Below are positions 1 through 9,025 of a stretch of 64,000 nucleotides of DNA, piece by piece. The DNA is taken from assembly GCF_037041345.1 (NCBI RefSeq), contig NZ_CP146287.1:623501-687500 (forward strand). Reading direction: 5' to 3'. Below the pieces are notes generated by a model. It saw only the letters and a program-made list of their open reading frames with translations, did not search any database and was not told the origin of the DNA. Position numbers and translations under genes: made by a program. Position 1 is the first letter of the stretch; each line of letters begins with the position of its first letter. This DNA is from Abiotrophia defectiva ATCC 49176 (GTDB lineage Bacteria; Bacillota; Bacilli; Lactobacillales; Aerococcaceae).

Positions 1-1
1 C

Positions 2-538
2 AGTCCAGAAGCTGTCCGCCGCCTCAAGGCCATGGGCTTGCAGGTTATTATGTTGACGGGCGACAATGCCAAGACGGCGCAGGCTTTGGCTGCAGAAGCT
101 GGCATTGACCAAGTCATTAGTGACGTTCTGCCTGCTGACAAGGCCCAGGTAGTGGCCGATTTGCAGGCGCAAGGACTCAAGGTGGCCATGGTAGGAGACG
201 GCATCAATGATGCGCCTGCTCTGGCTCAGGCAGATGTGGGCTTGGCCATTGGCCGGGGGACGGACGTCGCCATTGAGTCGGCTGATATGGTCCTCATGGG
301 ATCTGATTTGACCAGTGTGGCGACCGCCATCAAGCTCAGTCAGGCCACCATCCGCAATATTAAGGAGAACCTATTCTGGGCCTTTGCCTACAATGTACTA
401 GGTATCCCGGTAGCCATGGGGGTCTTGCACCTCTTTGGCGGGCCGCTCCTCAACCCTATGTTGGCGGGCGCGGCCATGAGCTTCAGCTCCGTCTCCGTCA
501 TTGTCAATGCCTTGCGACTGCGTCGTTTTAAGGCATAG
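2..538 (+). CDS. copA: Copper-translocating P-type ATPase, C-terminal part (5' end outside window)
   Basis: The reading frame is open from the first bases, so this is the last ~178 residues of a P1B-type heavy-metal ATPase in the membrane. The visible part holds the P-domain motif TGDN, the hinge motif [10 protein letters not shown] and the final pair of membrane helices. The last helix contains [17 protein letters not shown], whose Met and Ser-Ser residues are the Cu(I)-site signature of CopA-type exporters. The protein would couple ATP hydrolysis to copper export. A CopZ-like ORF follows 36 bp downstream, which supports a copper role. The catalytic DKTGT site and any N-terminal metal-binding domain lie outside the window. 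Silver or another soft metal cannot be excluded. Confidence 0.9.
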   Translation, partial: SPEAVRRLKAMGLQVIMLTGDNAKTAQALAAEAGIDQVISDVLPADKAQVVADLQAQGLKVAMVGDGINDAPALAQADVGLAIGRGTDVAIESADMVLMGSDLTSVATAIKLSQATIRNIKENLFWAFAYNVLGIPVAMGVLHLFGGPLLNPMLAGAAMSFSSVSVIVNALRLRRFKA

Positions 539-574
539 GTTTAAAAGGGGAGTTGAACTTATCTTGTAGAAGCC

Positions 575-748
575 ATGAAATGTGCTGGCTGCGCCAAGAA
601 TATTGAGAACCTACTTAGCCAGCTAGCCGGCGTCCAAGCCGTAAGCACTGATCTGGTCAGCAAAAGCGTGACCGTCACCGGTCAGGTAGACCAAGCCAGC
701 TTGCAAGAAGCCTTGGCGCAAACTAAATATGTCCTGGCTACTAAGTAG
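575..748 (+). CDS. copZ: CopZ-like heavy-metal-associated (HMA) protein, possibly start-damaged
   Basis: A 57-residue ORF begins at the Met of MKCAGCAKNIEN, the copper-binding MxCxxC motif of HMA chaperones. The rest, with VQAVSTDLVSKSVTVTG, follows the usual beta-alpha-beta pattern. CopZ proteins usually start five to eight residues before this Met. Here the upstream frame reads TYLVEA, which also looks like CopZ, but a TGA at 554-556 closes it. A good ribosome site (aaaagggga, 543-551) precedes a TTG at 553 that is one base out of frame. Either translation starts at ATG 575, with a shortened first strand, or a single-base insertion has damaged the start. It would deliver Cu(I) to the ATPase upstream. 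Confidence 0.6.
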   Translation: MKCAGCAKNIENLLSQLAGVQAVSTDLVSKSVTVTGQVDQASLQEALAQTKYVLATK

Positions 749-762
749 TTGGGTTAAGGAGG

Positions 763-792
763 AAGACTAGCTCTATGGGGCTAGTCTTTTTT
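763..792 (+). terminator. Rho-independent terminator after the copper genes
   Basis: The inverted repeat aagactagc/gctagtctt encloses a short loop and is followed by a run of six T, 15 bp after the copZ-like stop. Confidence 0.8.
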
Positions 793-829
793 GCTTGGGT
801 TTGGGGAAGGAAGGGAGCCCGACCTTGGG

Positions 830-1029
830 AGCTAGTGGTCCACTCTGGAGAGTGGACCACTAGCTGGGATGAAAAGGCTGGGAAAGGGCCGGAAGCCGGG
901 GAAAGAGGCAGAGCCAGTGGCCCACTTTGAAGAGTGGACCACTAGCTGGGGCGAAAAGGCCGGGAAAGGGCTGGAAACTGGGGAAAGAGTCAGAGCCAGT
1001 GGTCCACTTTGAAGAGTGGACCACTGGCT
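830..1029 (+). repeat. Palindromic repeat cluster A (3 cores)
   Basis: Three 36-bp palindromes at 830-865, 912-947 and 994-1029 follow the pattern agcYagtggNccactYNNN plus its complement. The first is a perfect 17-2-17 inverted repeat. They are spaced 82 bp apart by related 46-bp spacers (ggg.tgaaaaggc.gggaaag). The cluster lies between the copper operon and dps. The family recurs at 32.5, 43.2, 45.5, 47.2 and 57.1 kb. Confidence 0.92.
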
Positions 1030-1087
1030 GGGGTGGCTTGCCTTTCTTGGCCTTGCTCAGTCTGCTCTTCTAATAACAAGACCTAGG

Positions 1088-1148
1088 TTTATATGATTAT
1101 CAATAAAAAGTGCATATTCCTTGCTTTGCTATCTGAGAGGTCTATAAT
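1088..1148 (+). promoter_or_regulatory. dps promoter with upstream PerR/Fur-like box
   Basis: TTGCTT (1121-1126) and a perfect TATAAT (1143-1148) are separated by 16 bp. Upstream, tttatatgattatca (1088-1102) matches about 11 of 15 positions of the Fur/PerR-type operator, with a perfect right half. Peroxide or iron control of dps would fit family knowledge. The left half-site is weak, so the operator call is tentative. Confidence 0.55.
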
Positions 1149-1199
1149 GGAAGATAGAGATAGGGAAATCCTATCAAAAAAGTAAAGGAGTGTTTGATT

Positions 1200-1628
1200 A
1201 TGTCAACCGTTCAACGTCTTAACGAAATCACAGCCAACTTAGGTGTTTTATATGCGAAATTGCATCAACACCACTTCTATGTAAAAGGCCAGGAATTCTA
1301 CAAATTGCACGAACTTTTCGAAACGCAATATAACGAAGTTCACGAACAATTTGACGAAGTTGCAGAACGCATCCTGATGATTGGCGGCAAGCCAGTCTCA
1401 ACTTTAGGTGAATTCTTAGCCTTGGCAACTATCAAGGAAGCACCATACACGACTGAAAAAACAGGCCGTCAAATGGTCGAAGAAACAGTTGCCGACTTCG
1501 AGCTCTTCCGCACTCAATTGGAAGAAGCTATCCACTCTGACATCGACGAAGTCAGCCAAGACCTCTTGATTGGTATGAAAGCTGTCTACGACAAGCACTT
1601 GTGGACCATGAAGGCTTACTTGGGCTAA
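1200..1628 (+). CDS. dps: Dps-type DNA-protecting ferritin (mini-ferritin)
   Basis: This is a 142-residue four-helix ferritin-like protein. Dps proteins form dodecamers that oxidise Fe(II) with peroxide and store it, protecting DNA. The intersubunit ferroxidase ligands are visible as LHQHHFYVKG (His around 25) and HEQFDEVAERI (Asp52 and Glu56). The ATG at 1200 is preferred over an upstream TTG because the ribosome site aaaggag (1184-1190) is correctly spaced only for the ATG. The gene is monocistronic, with its own promoter and terminator. Codon use favours highly expressed codons, as expected for an abundant stress protein. Confidence 0.93.
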   Translation: MSTVQRLNEITANLGVLYAKLHQHHFYVKGQEFYKLHELFETQYNEVHEQFDEVAERILMIGGKPVSTLGEFLALATIKEAPYTTEKTGRQMVEETVADFELFRTQLEEAIHSDIDEVSQDLLIGMKAVYDKHLWTMKAYLG

Positions 1629-1644
1629 AAAATATCAAATGAAG

Positions 1645-1676
1645 GAGTTGCGAGCCGTCTTCCGGCTCCTTTTTTT
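1645..1676 (+). terminator. Terminator of dps
   Basis: The hairpin gagccg-tcttc-cggctc (1652-1668) is flanked by ggag/ctcc pairing and followed by a T tract. Confidence 0.85.
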
Positions 1677-1787
1677 GCGCTTATTTTTGGCTAATGGCCC
1701 TATGATTTTTATCACTTTTATGTTAGGCTAAACGAGACCCAGTTCTCGGGACTGGATAAGTTTAGATTAAGATAATGAGGAAGTTCT

Positions 1788-3566
1788 ATGTCACCTACCC
1801 TTACACACCAAAAAGCCCAACCCATCCGCCAGACCCTAACTTTGATTAGGCGCCATGCCTTTGTCCTACTGTCCATGGGGACGGCCCTGCAATTCCTAGT
1901 CAGTGGGCTGGGGGCCGGGCTGCTGGTCTATCTCTTCCGGCTGGCTCTGATAGCAGCCGACCAGACCAACCTGGACAAAAACAATATTAGTCATCTGCTG
2001 GCTAACCCGCTCTCTATTGGGATTCTGCTGGTCCTGGGGGCGGTCTTTGCCTTGCTCTTCTACCTGGAACTGTCGGCCATAGCATATGTGATTGATGCCT
2101 GTCGCCAGGGCAAACGCCTGTCCTATCGAGGTTTGCTGACCCATTCCCTGGGCCGGCTCAAATCCTTGACCGGGTTGGACTTTGTTAGTTTTTTTGGCTA
2201 TTTGCTCATTACCTTGCCAGTCAGTGGCTTGGTCCTCGAGTCCAGTCTGACGGAGGGCATTTATGTGCCGGAATTCATTACGGGTGAATTGATGAAGACC
2301 CCCATGGGGACGGTTATGGTGGGGCTGGTTTTTCTAGTCCTATCCTATCTCAACCTGCGTCTGATTTACACGGTTCCCCTCATGGTCATTGGCGACCAGG
2401 CCTTCTCCCAATCGCTTAAAATGAGTTGGCAGGCCACGCGCCAGGGCAAGCGCAAGCTAGTGGGCGCCTTGCTGGGCTTTGAAGTAATCCTGGCTATCTT
2501 GGGCTTTCTATTTATTATTCTAGGTGCCAGCCTAGCCTTCCTAATCAATACAAAGGGCGATAATCTTTGGTTCCAGGCCGGCGTCCTGACCCTCTATCGG
2601 GGCGTCAACTTTGCCTTTGGCCTCTTCACCAAGGTGGGCGTCATGTCCATTCTCTTGATTTTCTTGGGGCGGCCTTTGGAAAGTCAGCCTTACTTGCTAG
2701 CCCAGGCCAAGGGCAAACGCGGTTGGCGCTTCTATCTGCTGCTAGCCTTGCTGGGAGCCATGGCCTATGGGTCGGCTGCCTTTGAAGTCTTTTCTGGCGG
2801 TCTTAACAGCAAGCAGCAAGTCGTGGCCCATCGGGGCTATGTGGCCGAGGGAGTGGAGAATACCATTCCCGCCCTGGAAGCGGCGGCTGCCCAAGGGGTA
2901 GACCAGGTAGAGATGGACATTCTGCTGACCAAGGATTTGCAGTTTGTGGTCATGCACGACTACAACCTCAAGCGCCTGGCTGGCATTGACCGCCGGGTTC
3001 AGGACATGACCCTGGCGGAAGTGGAGGGCTTGACCGTGCGCCAGGACGGCCTGGAGGCCACCATTCCTTCCTTTGACGCCTATGTCAAACGAGCCAAAGA
3101 ACTGGGCATCAAGCTCCTGGTCGAGCTCAAGCCTCACGGGGGCGAGCCTGACAATTACGCTCAAATCTTTATCGACAAGATGCGCCAGCTGGGTGTGGAG
3201 ACCCACTATAAGACCATGTCCTTGGACCTCAAGGTCATGGAAGAAATTGAGCGGCTGGCGCCAGAAATCGAGACGGGCTATGTCATTCCCATCCAGCTAG
3301 GGGGCTTTGGCGACAATCAGGTAGACTTCTTCGTCATCGAAGACTTCTCCTATCAGGACTACTTGGCTGACCAGGCCCACGACCAGGGCAAGGCCGTCTA
3401 TGTCTGGACCATTAATGACAACGAGAAAATCCGTAAATACCTGCAAAAACCGGTCGATGCCATCATTACGGACCAGCCGGATCAAGTGGCTAGCATCAGA
3501 CAAAAGCTCCAGTCCCATGAGGGCAACTACTTGGACTATCTGCTCCAGTTAGCTTCGGGTAACTAG
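1788..3566 (+). CDS. Membrane-anchored glycerophosphodiester phosphodiesterase (GlpQ/UgpQ type)
   Basis: This is a 592-residue, two-part protein. Residues ~1-335 form a hydrophobic domain with about seven membrane helices, as in the glycerophosphoryl-diester phosphodiesterase membrane family. Residues ~345-575 are a GDPD barrel that hydrolyses glycerophosphodiesters to glycerol-3-phosphate and an alcohol. The GDPD signatures are VAHRGYVAEGVENT (His348), DQVEMDILLTKD and VVMHDYNLKR; the C-terminal ITDQPD is also typical. The catalytic domain most likely faces outside, so phospholipid or lipoteichoic-acid glycerophosphate turnover is plausible. It appears to be transcribed alone. The exact substrate cannot be read from sequence. 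Confidence 0.88.
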   Translation: MSPTLTHQKAQPIRQTLTLIRRHAFVLLSMGTALQFLVSGLGAGLLVYLFRLALIAADQTNLDKNNISHLLANPLSIGILLVLGAVFALLFYLELSAIAYVIDACRQGKRLSYRGLLTHSLGRLKSLTGLDFVSFFGYLLITLPVSGLVLESSLTEGIYVPEFITGELMKTPMGTVMVGLVFLVLSYLNLRLIYTVPLMVIGDQAFSQSLKMSWQATRQGKRKLVGALLGFEVILAILGFLFIILGASLAFLINTKGDNLWFQAGVLTLYRGVNFAFGLFTKVGVMSILLIFLGRPLESQPYLLAQAKGKRGWRFYLLLALLGAMAYGSAAFEVFSGGLNSKQQVVAHRGYVAEGVENTIPALEAAAAQGVDQVEMDILLTKDLQFVVMHDYNLKRLAGIDRRVQDMTLAEVEGLTVRQDGLEATIPSFDAYVKRAKELGIKLLVELKPHGGEPDNYAQIFIDKMRQLGVETHYKTMSLDLKVMEEIERLAPEIETGYVIPIQLGGFGDNQVDFFVIEDFSYQDYLADQAHDQGKAVYVWTINDNEKIRKYLQKPVDAIITDQPDQVASIRQKLQSHEGNYLDYLLQLASGN

Positions 3567-3569
3567 CTG

Positions 3570-3661
3570 GATTGACTCAGGCTAACTAGCTCGCTTGGCA
3601 TGGACTCACTTGCTAGATTGACTTAGGCTAATTAGCTCGGTTGGCTTAGATTCACTTGCCT
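3570..3661 (+). repeat. 46-bp tandem duplication
   Basis: Two adjacent 46-bp copies (3570-3615 and 3616-3661) share gattgact-aggctaa-tagctcg-ttgg. A partial third copy follows (ctaactggccttgtctaactcg). The repeat lies just after the phosphodiesterase stop. It has no obvious coding content. Confidence 0.75.
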
Positions 3662-3756
3662 AACTGGCCTTGTCTAACTCGTTTGGCTTTTTCAGCTGAT
3701 GAGTGCGACTGGCTTGGGCTAACTCTTTTCCTAGTCAAGCCAATTGAAGCACACCT

Positions 3757-3784
3757 AAAAGAGGCCTCTGAGGCCTCTTTTTTT
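3757..3784 (+). terminator. Terminator of the phosphodiesterase gene
   Basis: The perfect hairpin gaggcct-ctg-aggcctc is flanked by AAAA and a seven-base T run. Confidence 0.85.
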
Positions 3785-3841
3785 ACAGGCTTAAGTCGGC
3801 TATTTGTAGGGAATTTGTTACAGACACTGGGGGGTATTCAT

Positions 3842-3849
3842 GTTACAAT
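3842..3849 (+). promoter_or_regulatory. Extended -10 promoter element for the asparaginase gene
   Basis: TGTTACAAT fits an extended -10 box (TG-N-TACAAT) 52 bp before the start codon. The ribosome site aaaggaggg (about 3884-3892) precedes ATG 3902. No convincing -35 is seen at normal spacing. Confidence 0.4.
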
Positions 3850-3901
3850 AAGGGGTGCAAGTATTGTATAGCCGATTAGAGTCAAAGGAGGGAGGCAAGG
3901 G

Positions 3902-4876
3902 ATGAAACGGATTGCCATATTAAACACAGGGGGAACCATCTCCATGAGCGAGGACCAGACCACTGGTAAGGTCTCGCCATCTTCCACCAATCCACTCAGC
4001 CAGGAAGGCAATCTCTTCCGTTCCTTGGCTGACTTAAGCATCATTGACTTCTTCCACCTGCCGTCACCCCATGTGACGCCCCAGCATATGTTGGAGCTTA
4101 AGAACTGGATTGAGGCCCACCAGGCCGATTTCGATGGGGTGGTCATCACCCACGGGACTGACACCCTGGAAGAGACGGCCTATTTCCTGGAGTTGACCCT
4201 GAATCTGGACATTCCGGTCATCATTACCGGGGCCATGCGTTCCAGCAATGAGATGGGTTCAGATGGCCTAGCCAATTTGCGGTCGGCCATCGTCACTGCC
4301 GTTGCTGACCAGTCACGAGGCAAAGGGGTCATGGTGGTCATGAACGAGGAAATTCACACGGCCACCTATGTGACCAAGACCCACACCACCAATGTGGCTA
4401 CCTTCCAGACGCCAACCTTTGGCCCAAATGGGATTGTGTCTAAGAACCAGGTCCTCTACTTCCAGAAGTTGATCCATACCGAGCACTATGAGCTCCAAGC
4501 CCTGACCAAGCAAGTAGCCTTGCTCAAGGCTTACTCGGGCATGACGGCGGATTTGTTTGATCACATTGTGGACTCAGGCGCCTATGATGGTCTGGTCATT
4601 GAAGGGCTAGGGGCAGGCAACCTGCCACCTGCTAGCTTAGCTGGCCTTAAGAAGGTGCTGGCGGCTGGCCTGCCAGTGGTCATGGTGTCGCGGGCCTTCA
4701 ACGGCATTACGGAAGATGTTTATGACTATGAAGGGGGCGGCAAGCAGCTGCGCCAAGCCGGGGTCATCTTCACCCAGGGCTTGAGCGGGGTCAAGGCTCG
4801 CATCAAGTTGCTGGTCTTGCTTAACAGCCAGACGCCGGTTAATATCGCCCAGGCCTTTCATTTAGGGGCAAAATAA
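3902..4876 (+). CDS. ansA: L-asparaginase, bacterial type I
   Basis: This 324-residue cytoplasmic enzyme would hydrolyse asparagine to aspartate and ammonia. Both active-site threonine motifs are present: NTGGTISM near the N-terminus (nucleophile Thr12) and THGTDTLEETA (residues ~83-93, Thr86 and Asp87). AMRSSNEMGSDG follows in the expected place, and the C-terminal domain contains GLGAGNLP. The length is typical. There is no signal peptide, which points to type I. It is flanked by its own promoter and a hairpin, so it is probably monocistronic. Glutaminase side activity is possible. Confidence 0.93.
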   Translation: MKRIAILNTGGTISMSEDQTTGKVSPSSTNPLSQEGNLFRSLADLSIIDFFHLPSPHVTPQHMLELKNWIEAHQADFDGVVITHGTDTLEETAYFLELTLNLDIPVIITGAMRSSNEMGSDGLANLRSAIVTAVADQSRGKGVMVVMNEEIHTATYVTKTHTTNVATFQTPTFGPNGIVSKNQVLYFQKLIHTEHYELQALTKQVALLKAYSGMTADLFDHIVDSGAYDGLVIEGLGAGNLPPASLAGLKKVLAAGLPVVMVSRAFNGITEDVYDYEGGGKQLRQAGVIFTQGLSGVKARIKLLVLLNSQTPVNIAQAFHLGAK

Positions 4877-4885
4877 GTGAAAAAT

Positions 4886-4923
4886 TATCAAAAAAGGGAT
4901 GCCAAGGCGCCGTTTTTTTGATA
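4886..4923 (+). terminator. A/T-stem terminator after ansA
   Basis: tatcaaaaaa (4886-4895) pairs with ttttttgata (4914-4923), with a small ggcgcc palindrome in between. The T run on either strand could make it bidirectional, and it lies only 10 bp after the ansA stop. Confidence 0.6.
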
Positions 4924-4964
4924 AACTAATAGGGACAGTTAGAATGAGTAGAAAGGTGACCCAT

Positions 4965-5801
4965 ATGAGTCAAGTAACCCATATTGGATTAAGCTTCTTC
5001 GGCTACAATCGTAGTCAGGTAGAACGCGTCATTGAATCCAAGGATCAGCGAATCAGTGAGCTCGAAAAGCAAGTCGCTGACATCCAAGCACAAGTGACCA
5101 AGCTGCAAGCAGACATGGTCAAATACCAGGACATGGAACAAGCCCTTAAGGACGGGATTGTGGATGCCCGCCGCACAGGTAACCAGATTGTCCAAGAATC
5201 GACGGAAGAGGCCCAACGCCTAGTCGATCAGACCAACCAACAAGTGGTCCAATACAAGGGAGAGTTCGCAGCCTACAGCCATGACTTGGTGGAAGGCGGG
5301 GCCCAACTTAAGGACCAGCTCAATGAGATGAAGGCCCAAATGATGACTATTTTGTCACAGTATGAAGCCATCCTCAAAGACACTGACTTTGATGCCCTCT
5401 ATCCAGAGAAGGAAGTCAATCGCTTCAACATCCAGCTTCAGGAATATGTGGCCGACGACGGCTTTAGCCTTAAGGGTCGGGAAGATTTAAGCCACCTCTT
5501 ACAGGACGGCAGCCTGACTGAAGAAGAGAAGCAAGAATTGAAGAAATTAATCCAGGAAGTGATGACGGTCGAGCCTAATCAAGAGGCGCCCCAATCGAAC
5601 GCGTCATCAACATCTGCCAAAGATAAGCAAGACCAGGAGGACGACGCCTCCTCTCAGTTCCAAGCAGTCAAGAAAGTTGTCGGGTCTGATCAAGTCTATG
5701 AAGAAGCGCCCGTAGGGGAAGAGTCCTCCAGCTCAGTCAGCGATGCTGACCGCAAGCTCGTCCCTTTTAAACCCAAACACAACAAGAAGAAACGATCATA
5801 A
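4965..5801 (+). CDS. DivIVA-like coiled-coil protein
   Basis: This is a 278-residue acidic protein. The N-terminus (THIGLSFFGYNRSQVERVI) resembles the DivIVA membrane-binding hairpin, followed by continuous heptad coiled coil (residues ~25-130) and a polar, Ser/Glu-rich tail ending in KHNKKKRS. DivIVA/GpsB proteins mark curved membrane and organise division or cell-wall synthesis. ATG 4965 is chosen because gaaaggtg lies at the right distance; starts at 4899 and 4944 have no good ribosome site. It is not the canonical divIVA of the dcw cluster, since prfC is downstream, so it is probably a paralogue of unknown specific role. Confidence 0.65.
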   Translation: MSQVTHIGLSFFGYNRSQVERVIESKDQRISELEKQVADIQAQVTKLQADMVKYQDMEQALKDGIVDARRTGNQIVQESTEEAQRLVDQTNQQVVQYKGEFAAYSHDLVEGGAQLKDQLNEMKAQMMTILSQYEAILKDTDFDALYPEKEVNRFNIQLQEYVADDGFSLKGREDLSHLLQDGSLTEEEKQELKKLIQEVMTVEPNQEAPQSNASSTSAKDKQDQEDDASSQFQAVKKVVGSDQVYEEAPVGEESSSSVSDADRKLVPFKPKHNKKKRS

Positions 5802-5810
5802 GCCTCAAGT

Positions 5811-5836
5811 CCCGTGTCAATTAACCACGGGCTTTT
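5811..5836 (+). terminator. Weak terminator or attenuator before prfC
   Basis: cccgtg (5811-5816) pairs with cacggg (5826-5831), followed by cttttgctt. It is short with a weak T tract, so partial read-through into prfC is likely. Confidence 0.5.
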
Positions 5837-5858
5837 GCTTACTAAGAAGGAGCCTAAC

Positions 5859-7433
5859 ATGAGTTTAACAAGTCAAGTAGCCAAGCGCCGGACCTTTGCC
5901 ATTATTTCTCACCCGGACGCGGGGAAGACGACCATCACCGAGCAACTCCTGCTCTTCTCGGGAGCTATCCGGGAAGCCGGGACGGTCAAGGCCAAGGGGA
6001 AGCAATCTAAGAAATTCGCCAAGTCCGACTGGATGGAAATCGAAAAGCAACGGGGTATTTCCGTTACTTCTTCGGTTATGCAGGTGGACTATGATGGCTA
6101 CCAAGTCAATATCCTGGACACCCCAGGGCACGAGGACTTCTCGGAAGATACCTATCGGACCCTGATGGCGGTGGATGCCGCGGTCATGGTGGTGGACTCA
6201 GGGAAGGGGATCGAGCCTCAGACCAAGAAACTCTTCGAAGTCTGCTCCATGCGTGGTATACCGATCTTCACCTTCATGAACAAGTTGGACCGAGACGGTC
6301 GGGAGCCCCTAGAATTGGTGGCGGAACTGGAAGAAGTCCTAGGCATTGATGCCTATCCGATGAACTGGCCAATGGGCATGGGGAAAAACTTACTGGGCCT
6401 CTACGACCTCTACAATAACCGGGTGGAACTACGCGGCTTAGACGGGGAAGAGGACAGCTATATTCCTCTAGATGAAGACGGGGAAGCCCAAGGTGACCAT
6501 GCCTTCAAGCAATCTTCTATCTATTCTCAAGCCATGGAAGATGCCCAGCTATTGTTAGAAGCGGGTAATGCCTTCGACCGCGAGCTTATTAACCGGGGTA
6601 AGTTGACGCCTGTTTTCTTCGGGTCAGCCTTAACAGGTTTCGGGGTCCAAACCTTCTTTGATGCCTTTGTGGATTTGGCTCCAGCGCCAGCCGCAGTGGA
6701 GGCAGAGGAAGAGGTAGTGGTTCAACCAACCGATCAACGCTTTACTGGCTTTATCTTCAAGATTCAGGCCAACATGAACCCAGCCCACCGCGACCGGATC
6801 GCCTTTGTCCGTATCTGCTCAGGTAAATTTGAGCAGGGCATGAACGTGACTCTCAACCGGACCAAGCGGACCATCCGCATGGCCCACACCACCCAATTCA
6901 TGGCCGATAGCCGGGAAGAGGTGCAGGAAGCCGTTGCCGGGGACATTATTGGTCTCTATGATACAGGCAACCTACAGATTGGCGACACCCTCTACACGGG
7001 CAATGCCGGTCTGCAATTCAAGCCCCTGCCACAGTTTACGCCGGAACTCTTCATGAAGGTGACGCCTAAGAACGTCATGAAGCAGAAGTCCTTCCACAAG
7101 GGGATTGAGCAGCTGGTCCAAGAGGGGGCCATCCAGCTCTACAAGACCTACCATACCGAAGAATACATTATCGGGGCAGTCGGTCAGCTGCAATTTGAAG
7201 TCTTCCAGTACCGCCTCCTGCATGAATACAATGCGGAAGTGGATATGACCCCAATTGGCAACAAGATTGCCCGTTGGATTGACGAGAAGGACCTCAACCC
7301 TAACATGTCTTCCAGCCGTAACCTCTTGGCTAAGGACCGCTTCGGTCAGCCGGTCTTCTTGTTCGAGAACGCCTTTGCTGAAAATTGGTTCAAGGACAAG
7401 TATCCAGATATTGAATTGAAAAAATTACTCTAA
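5859..7433 (+). CDS. prfC: Peptide chain release factor 3 (RF3)
   Basis: This 524-residue translational GTPase recycles RF1/RF2 from the ribosome after termination. The G domain is complete: [10 protein letters not shown] (G1), the switch I region with [20 protein letters not shown] (G3) and [10 protein letters not shown] (G4). It is followed by EF-G-like domain II and the RF3-specific C-terminus ([20 protein letters not shown]). ATG 5859 is chosen because agaaggagc precedes it; the upstream in-frame start at 5814 falls inside the hairpin. The nadV-like gene starts 29 bp downstream and may be cotranscribed. Confidence 0.95.
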   Translation: MSLTSQVAKRRTFAIISHPDAGKTTITEQLLLFSGAIREAGTVKAKGKQSKKFAKSDWMEIEKQRGISVTSSVMQVDYDGYQVNILDTPGHEDFSEDTYRTLMAVDAAVMVVDSGKGIEPQTKKLFEVCSMRGIPIFTFMNKLDRDGREPLELVAELEEVLGIDAYPMNWPMGMGKNLLGLYDLYNNRVELRGLDGEEDSYIPLDEDGEAQGDHAFKQSSIYSQAMEDAQLLLEAGNAFDRELINRGKLTPVFFGSALTGFGVQTFFDAFVDLAPAPAAVEAEEEVVVQPTDQRFTGFIFKIQANMNPAHRDRIAFVRICSGKFEQGMNVTLNRTKRTIRMAHTTQFMADSREEVQEAVAGDIIGLYDTGNLQIGDTLYTGNAGLQFKPLPQFTPELFMKVTPKNVMKQKSFHKGIEQLVQEGAIQLYKTYHTEEYIIGAVGQLQFEVFQYRLLHEYNAEVDMTPIGNKIARWIDEKDLNPNMSSSRNLLAKDRFGQPVFLFENAFAENWFKDKYPDIELKKLL

Positions 7434-7462
7434 TCACTTGCTCATGGAAAGGAGCCAGGCCC

Positions 7463-8947
7463 ATGAATACGCCAGTTACCCTCTTAGCAGACTTCTACAA
7501 ACTCTCCCACCGGGAACAATACCCAGCCAAGACCGAATATGTCTACTCAGTCTTGACCCCACGTTCCAATGAACGGGCTCAATTTAGCCAACATGTGGTG
7601 GTCTTCGGAATCCAATACTATATCAAGGAATACTTGATCCGACGCTTCAACGAGGGCTTCTTCCAAAAGCCTAAGCGCCAAGTCATCGCCGACTATCAAC
7701 GCTTCGTCAAGCATTCCTTAGGCTTGGACCCTGTCCCCGTGGCCCACTTGGAGGCCCTGCACGACCTGGGCTATCTGCCTATTAAAATCTCTGCCCTAGC
7801 TGAGGGGACTCGGGCGCCTATCAGGGTGCCAGTTTTGACTATCGAGAATACCCATCCGGACTTCTTCTGGTTGTCTAGCTATCTGGAAACCACCATGCTC
7901 AATACCCTCTGGTTGCCGATGACTAGCGCCACCGTGGCTGATGGCTACCGCCGGATTCTGGAGAGCTTCAGCCTGCAAACCACAGGTGGGGTCGAGGGCG
8001 TGGACTTCCAAGCCCATGACTTCGGTATGCGGGGCATGAGTTCGGAAATGACTTCGACCGTGTCAGGCGCGGCACATTTGCTAAGCTTCTTGGGTTCCGA
8101 CACCATTCCAGCCGGTTGCTTCCATGAAGAATACTATGAGGCTGACTGTGAAAAGGCACCGATTATTATGAGTATTCCGGCCACTGAGCACAGCGTCATG
8201 TGTGCCTATGGCGAGGATAGCGAGCAAGAACTCTTCCGCCACCTGTTGACGGATGTCTATCCTAAGGGCTTTGTCAGCGTGGTGAGTGATAGTTGGGACT
8301 TCTGGCGCGTGGTAGGGGAATACCTGCCAGCCCTTAAGTCAGTCATTCTGGAACGTGATGGCCGCCTGGTCATCCGACCTGACTCTGGCGTGCCAGAAGA
8401 CATCCTCTGTGGGACGGTTCCAGGCTTTGGCAAGGGCCAAACGCCAGAAGAAAAGGGGCTGATTGAGTGCCTCTGGGATACCTTCGGCGGCCAGGTCAAT
8501 GACTTGGGCTACAAGGTGCTAGATCCTCATATCGGGGCTATCTATGGCGACTCCATTACCCTGGAACGGGCCCAACTTATCTTAGAGCGCTTGGCAGCCA
8601 AAGGCTTTGCCAGCTCCAACGTGGTCTTCGGCATTGGCAGCCGGTCCTATCAATCTATGACCCGGGACTCCTTCGGCTTCGCCCTCAAGGCGACCTCTGT
8701 GGTCATCGACGGTCAGGAAAAGGCCATCTTCAAGGCGCCTAAGACCGACAAGGGCGGCACCAAGAAGTCGCAAAAGGGTCGGGTGCGGGTTTACCGCAAT
8801 GACCAAGGTCAGCTGACCTACGAAGACGGCCATACCCGCGAAAGCTTGGCAGGCTGCGACAACCTCTTGCTGCCAGTCTTCGAGAACGGCCGCCTCTTGC
8901 GCCGGACTTGTCTAGAAGACATTCGCCAGCTCCTAAAGAATAAGTAA
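7463..8947 (+). CDS. nadV: Nicotinamide phosphoribosyltransferase (NAMPT/NadV family)
   Basis: This 494-residue protein has the NAMPT opening LLADFYKLSHREQYP followed by TEYVYSVLTPRSNE. Family features further on include HDFGMRGMSSEM, RPDSGVPEDILCGTVPG and the phosphate-binding segment VVFGIGSRSYQSMTRD. The enzyme would convert nicotinamide plus PRPP to NMN, giving a two-step route to NAD. The length and these motifs fit NAMPT better than the shorter nicotinate enzyme PncB. It sits 29 bp after prfC with its own ribosome site (aaaggagcc). Such genes are often acquired by transfer, but base composition here matches the neighbours. Confidence 0.87.
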   Translation: MNTPVTLLADFYKLSHREQYPAKTEYVYSVLTPRSNERAQFSQHVVVFGIQYYIKEYLIRRFNEGFFQKPKRQVIADYQRFVKHSLGLDPVPVAHLEALHDLGYLPIKISALAEGTRAPIRVPVLTIENTHPDFFWLSSYLETTMLNTLWLPMTSATVADGYRRILESFSLQTTGGVEGVDFQAHDFGMRGMSSEMTSTVSGAAHLLSFLGSDTIPAGCFHEEYYEADCEKAPIIMSIPATEHSVMCAYGEDSEQELFRHLLTDVYPKGFVSVVSDSWDFWRVVGEYLPALKSVILERDGRLVIRPDSGVPEDILCGTVPGFGKGQTPEEKGLIECLWDTFGGQVNDLGYKVLDPHIGAIYGDSITLERAQLILERLAAKGFASSNVVFGIGSRSYQSMTRDSFGFALKATSVVIDGQEKAIFKAPKTDKGGTKKSQKGRVRVYRNDQGQLTYEDGHTRESLAGCDNLLLPVFENGRLLRRTCLEDIRQLLKNK

Positions 8948-8958
8948 TATATAGAAGC

Positions 8959-8999
8959 AAAAGAGACTGAAAGTTGGCCTTTCAGTCTCTTATTTTTTT
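8959..8999 (+). terminator. Bidirectional terminator between convergent genes
   Basis: A 12-bp perfect stem aagagactgaaa/tttcagtctctt (8961-8991) is followed by tattttttta. A-rich sequence on the left lets it also serve the minus-strand gene ending at 9026. Confidence 0.88.
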
Positions 9000-9025
9000 A
9001 TTTATATAAGAAAAAAACCGCCTGC

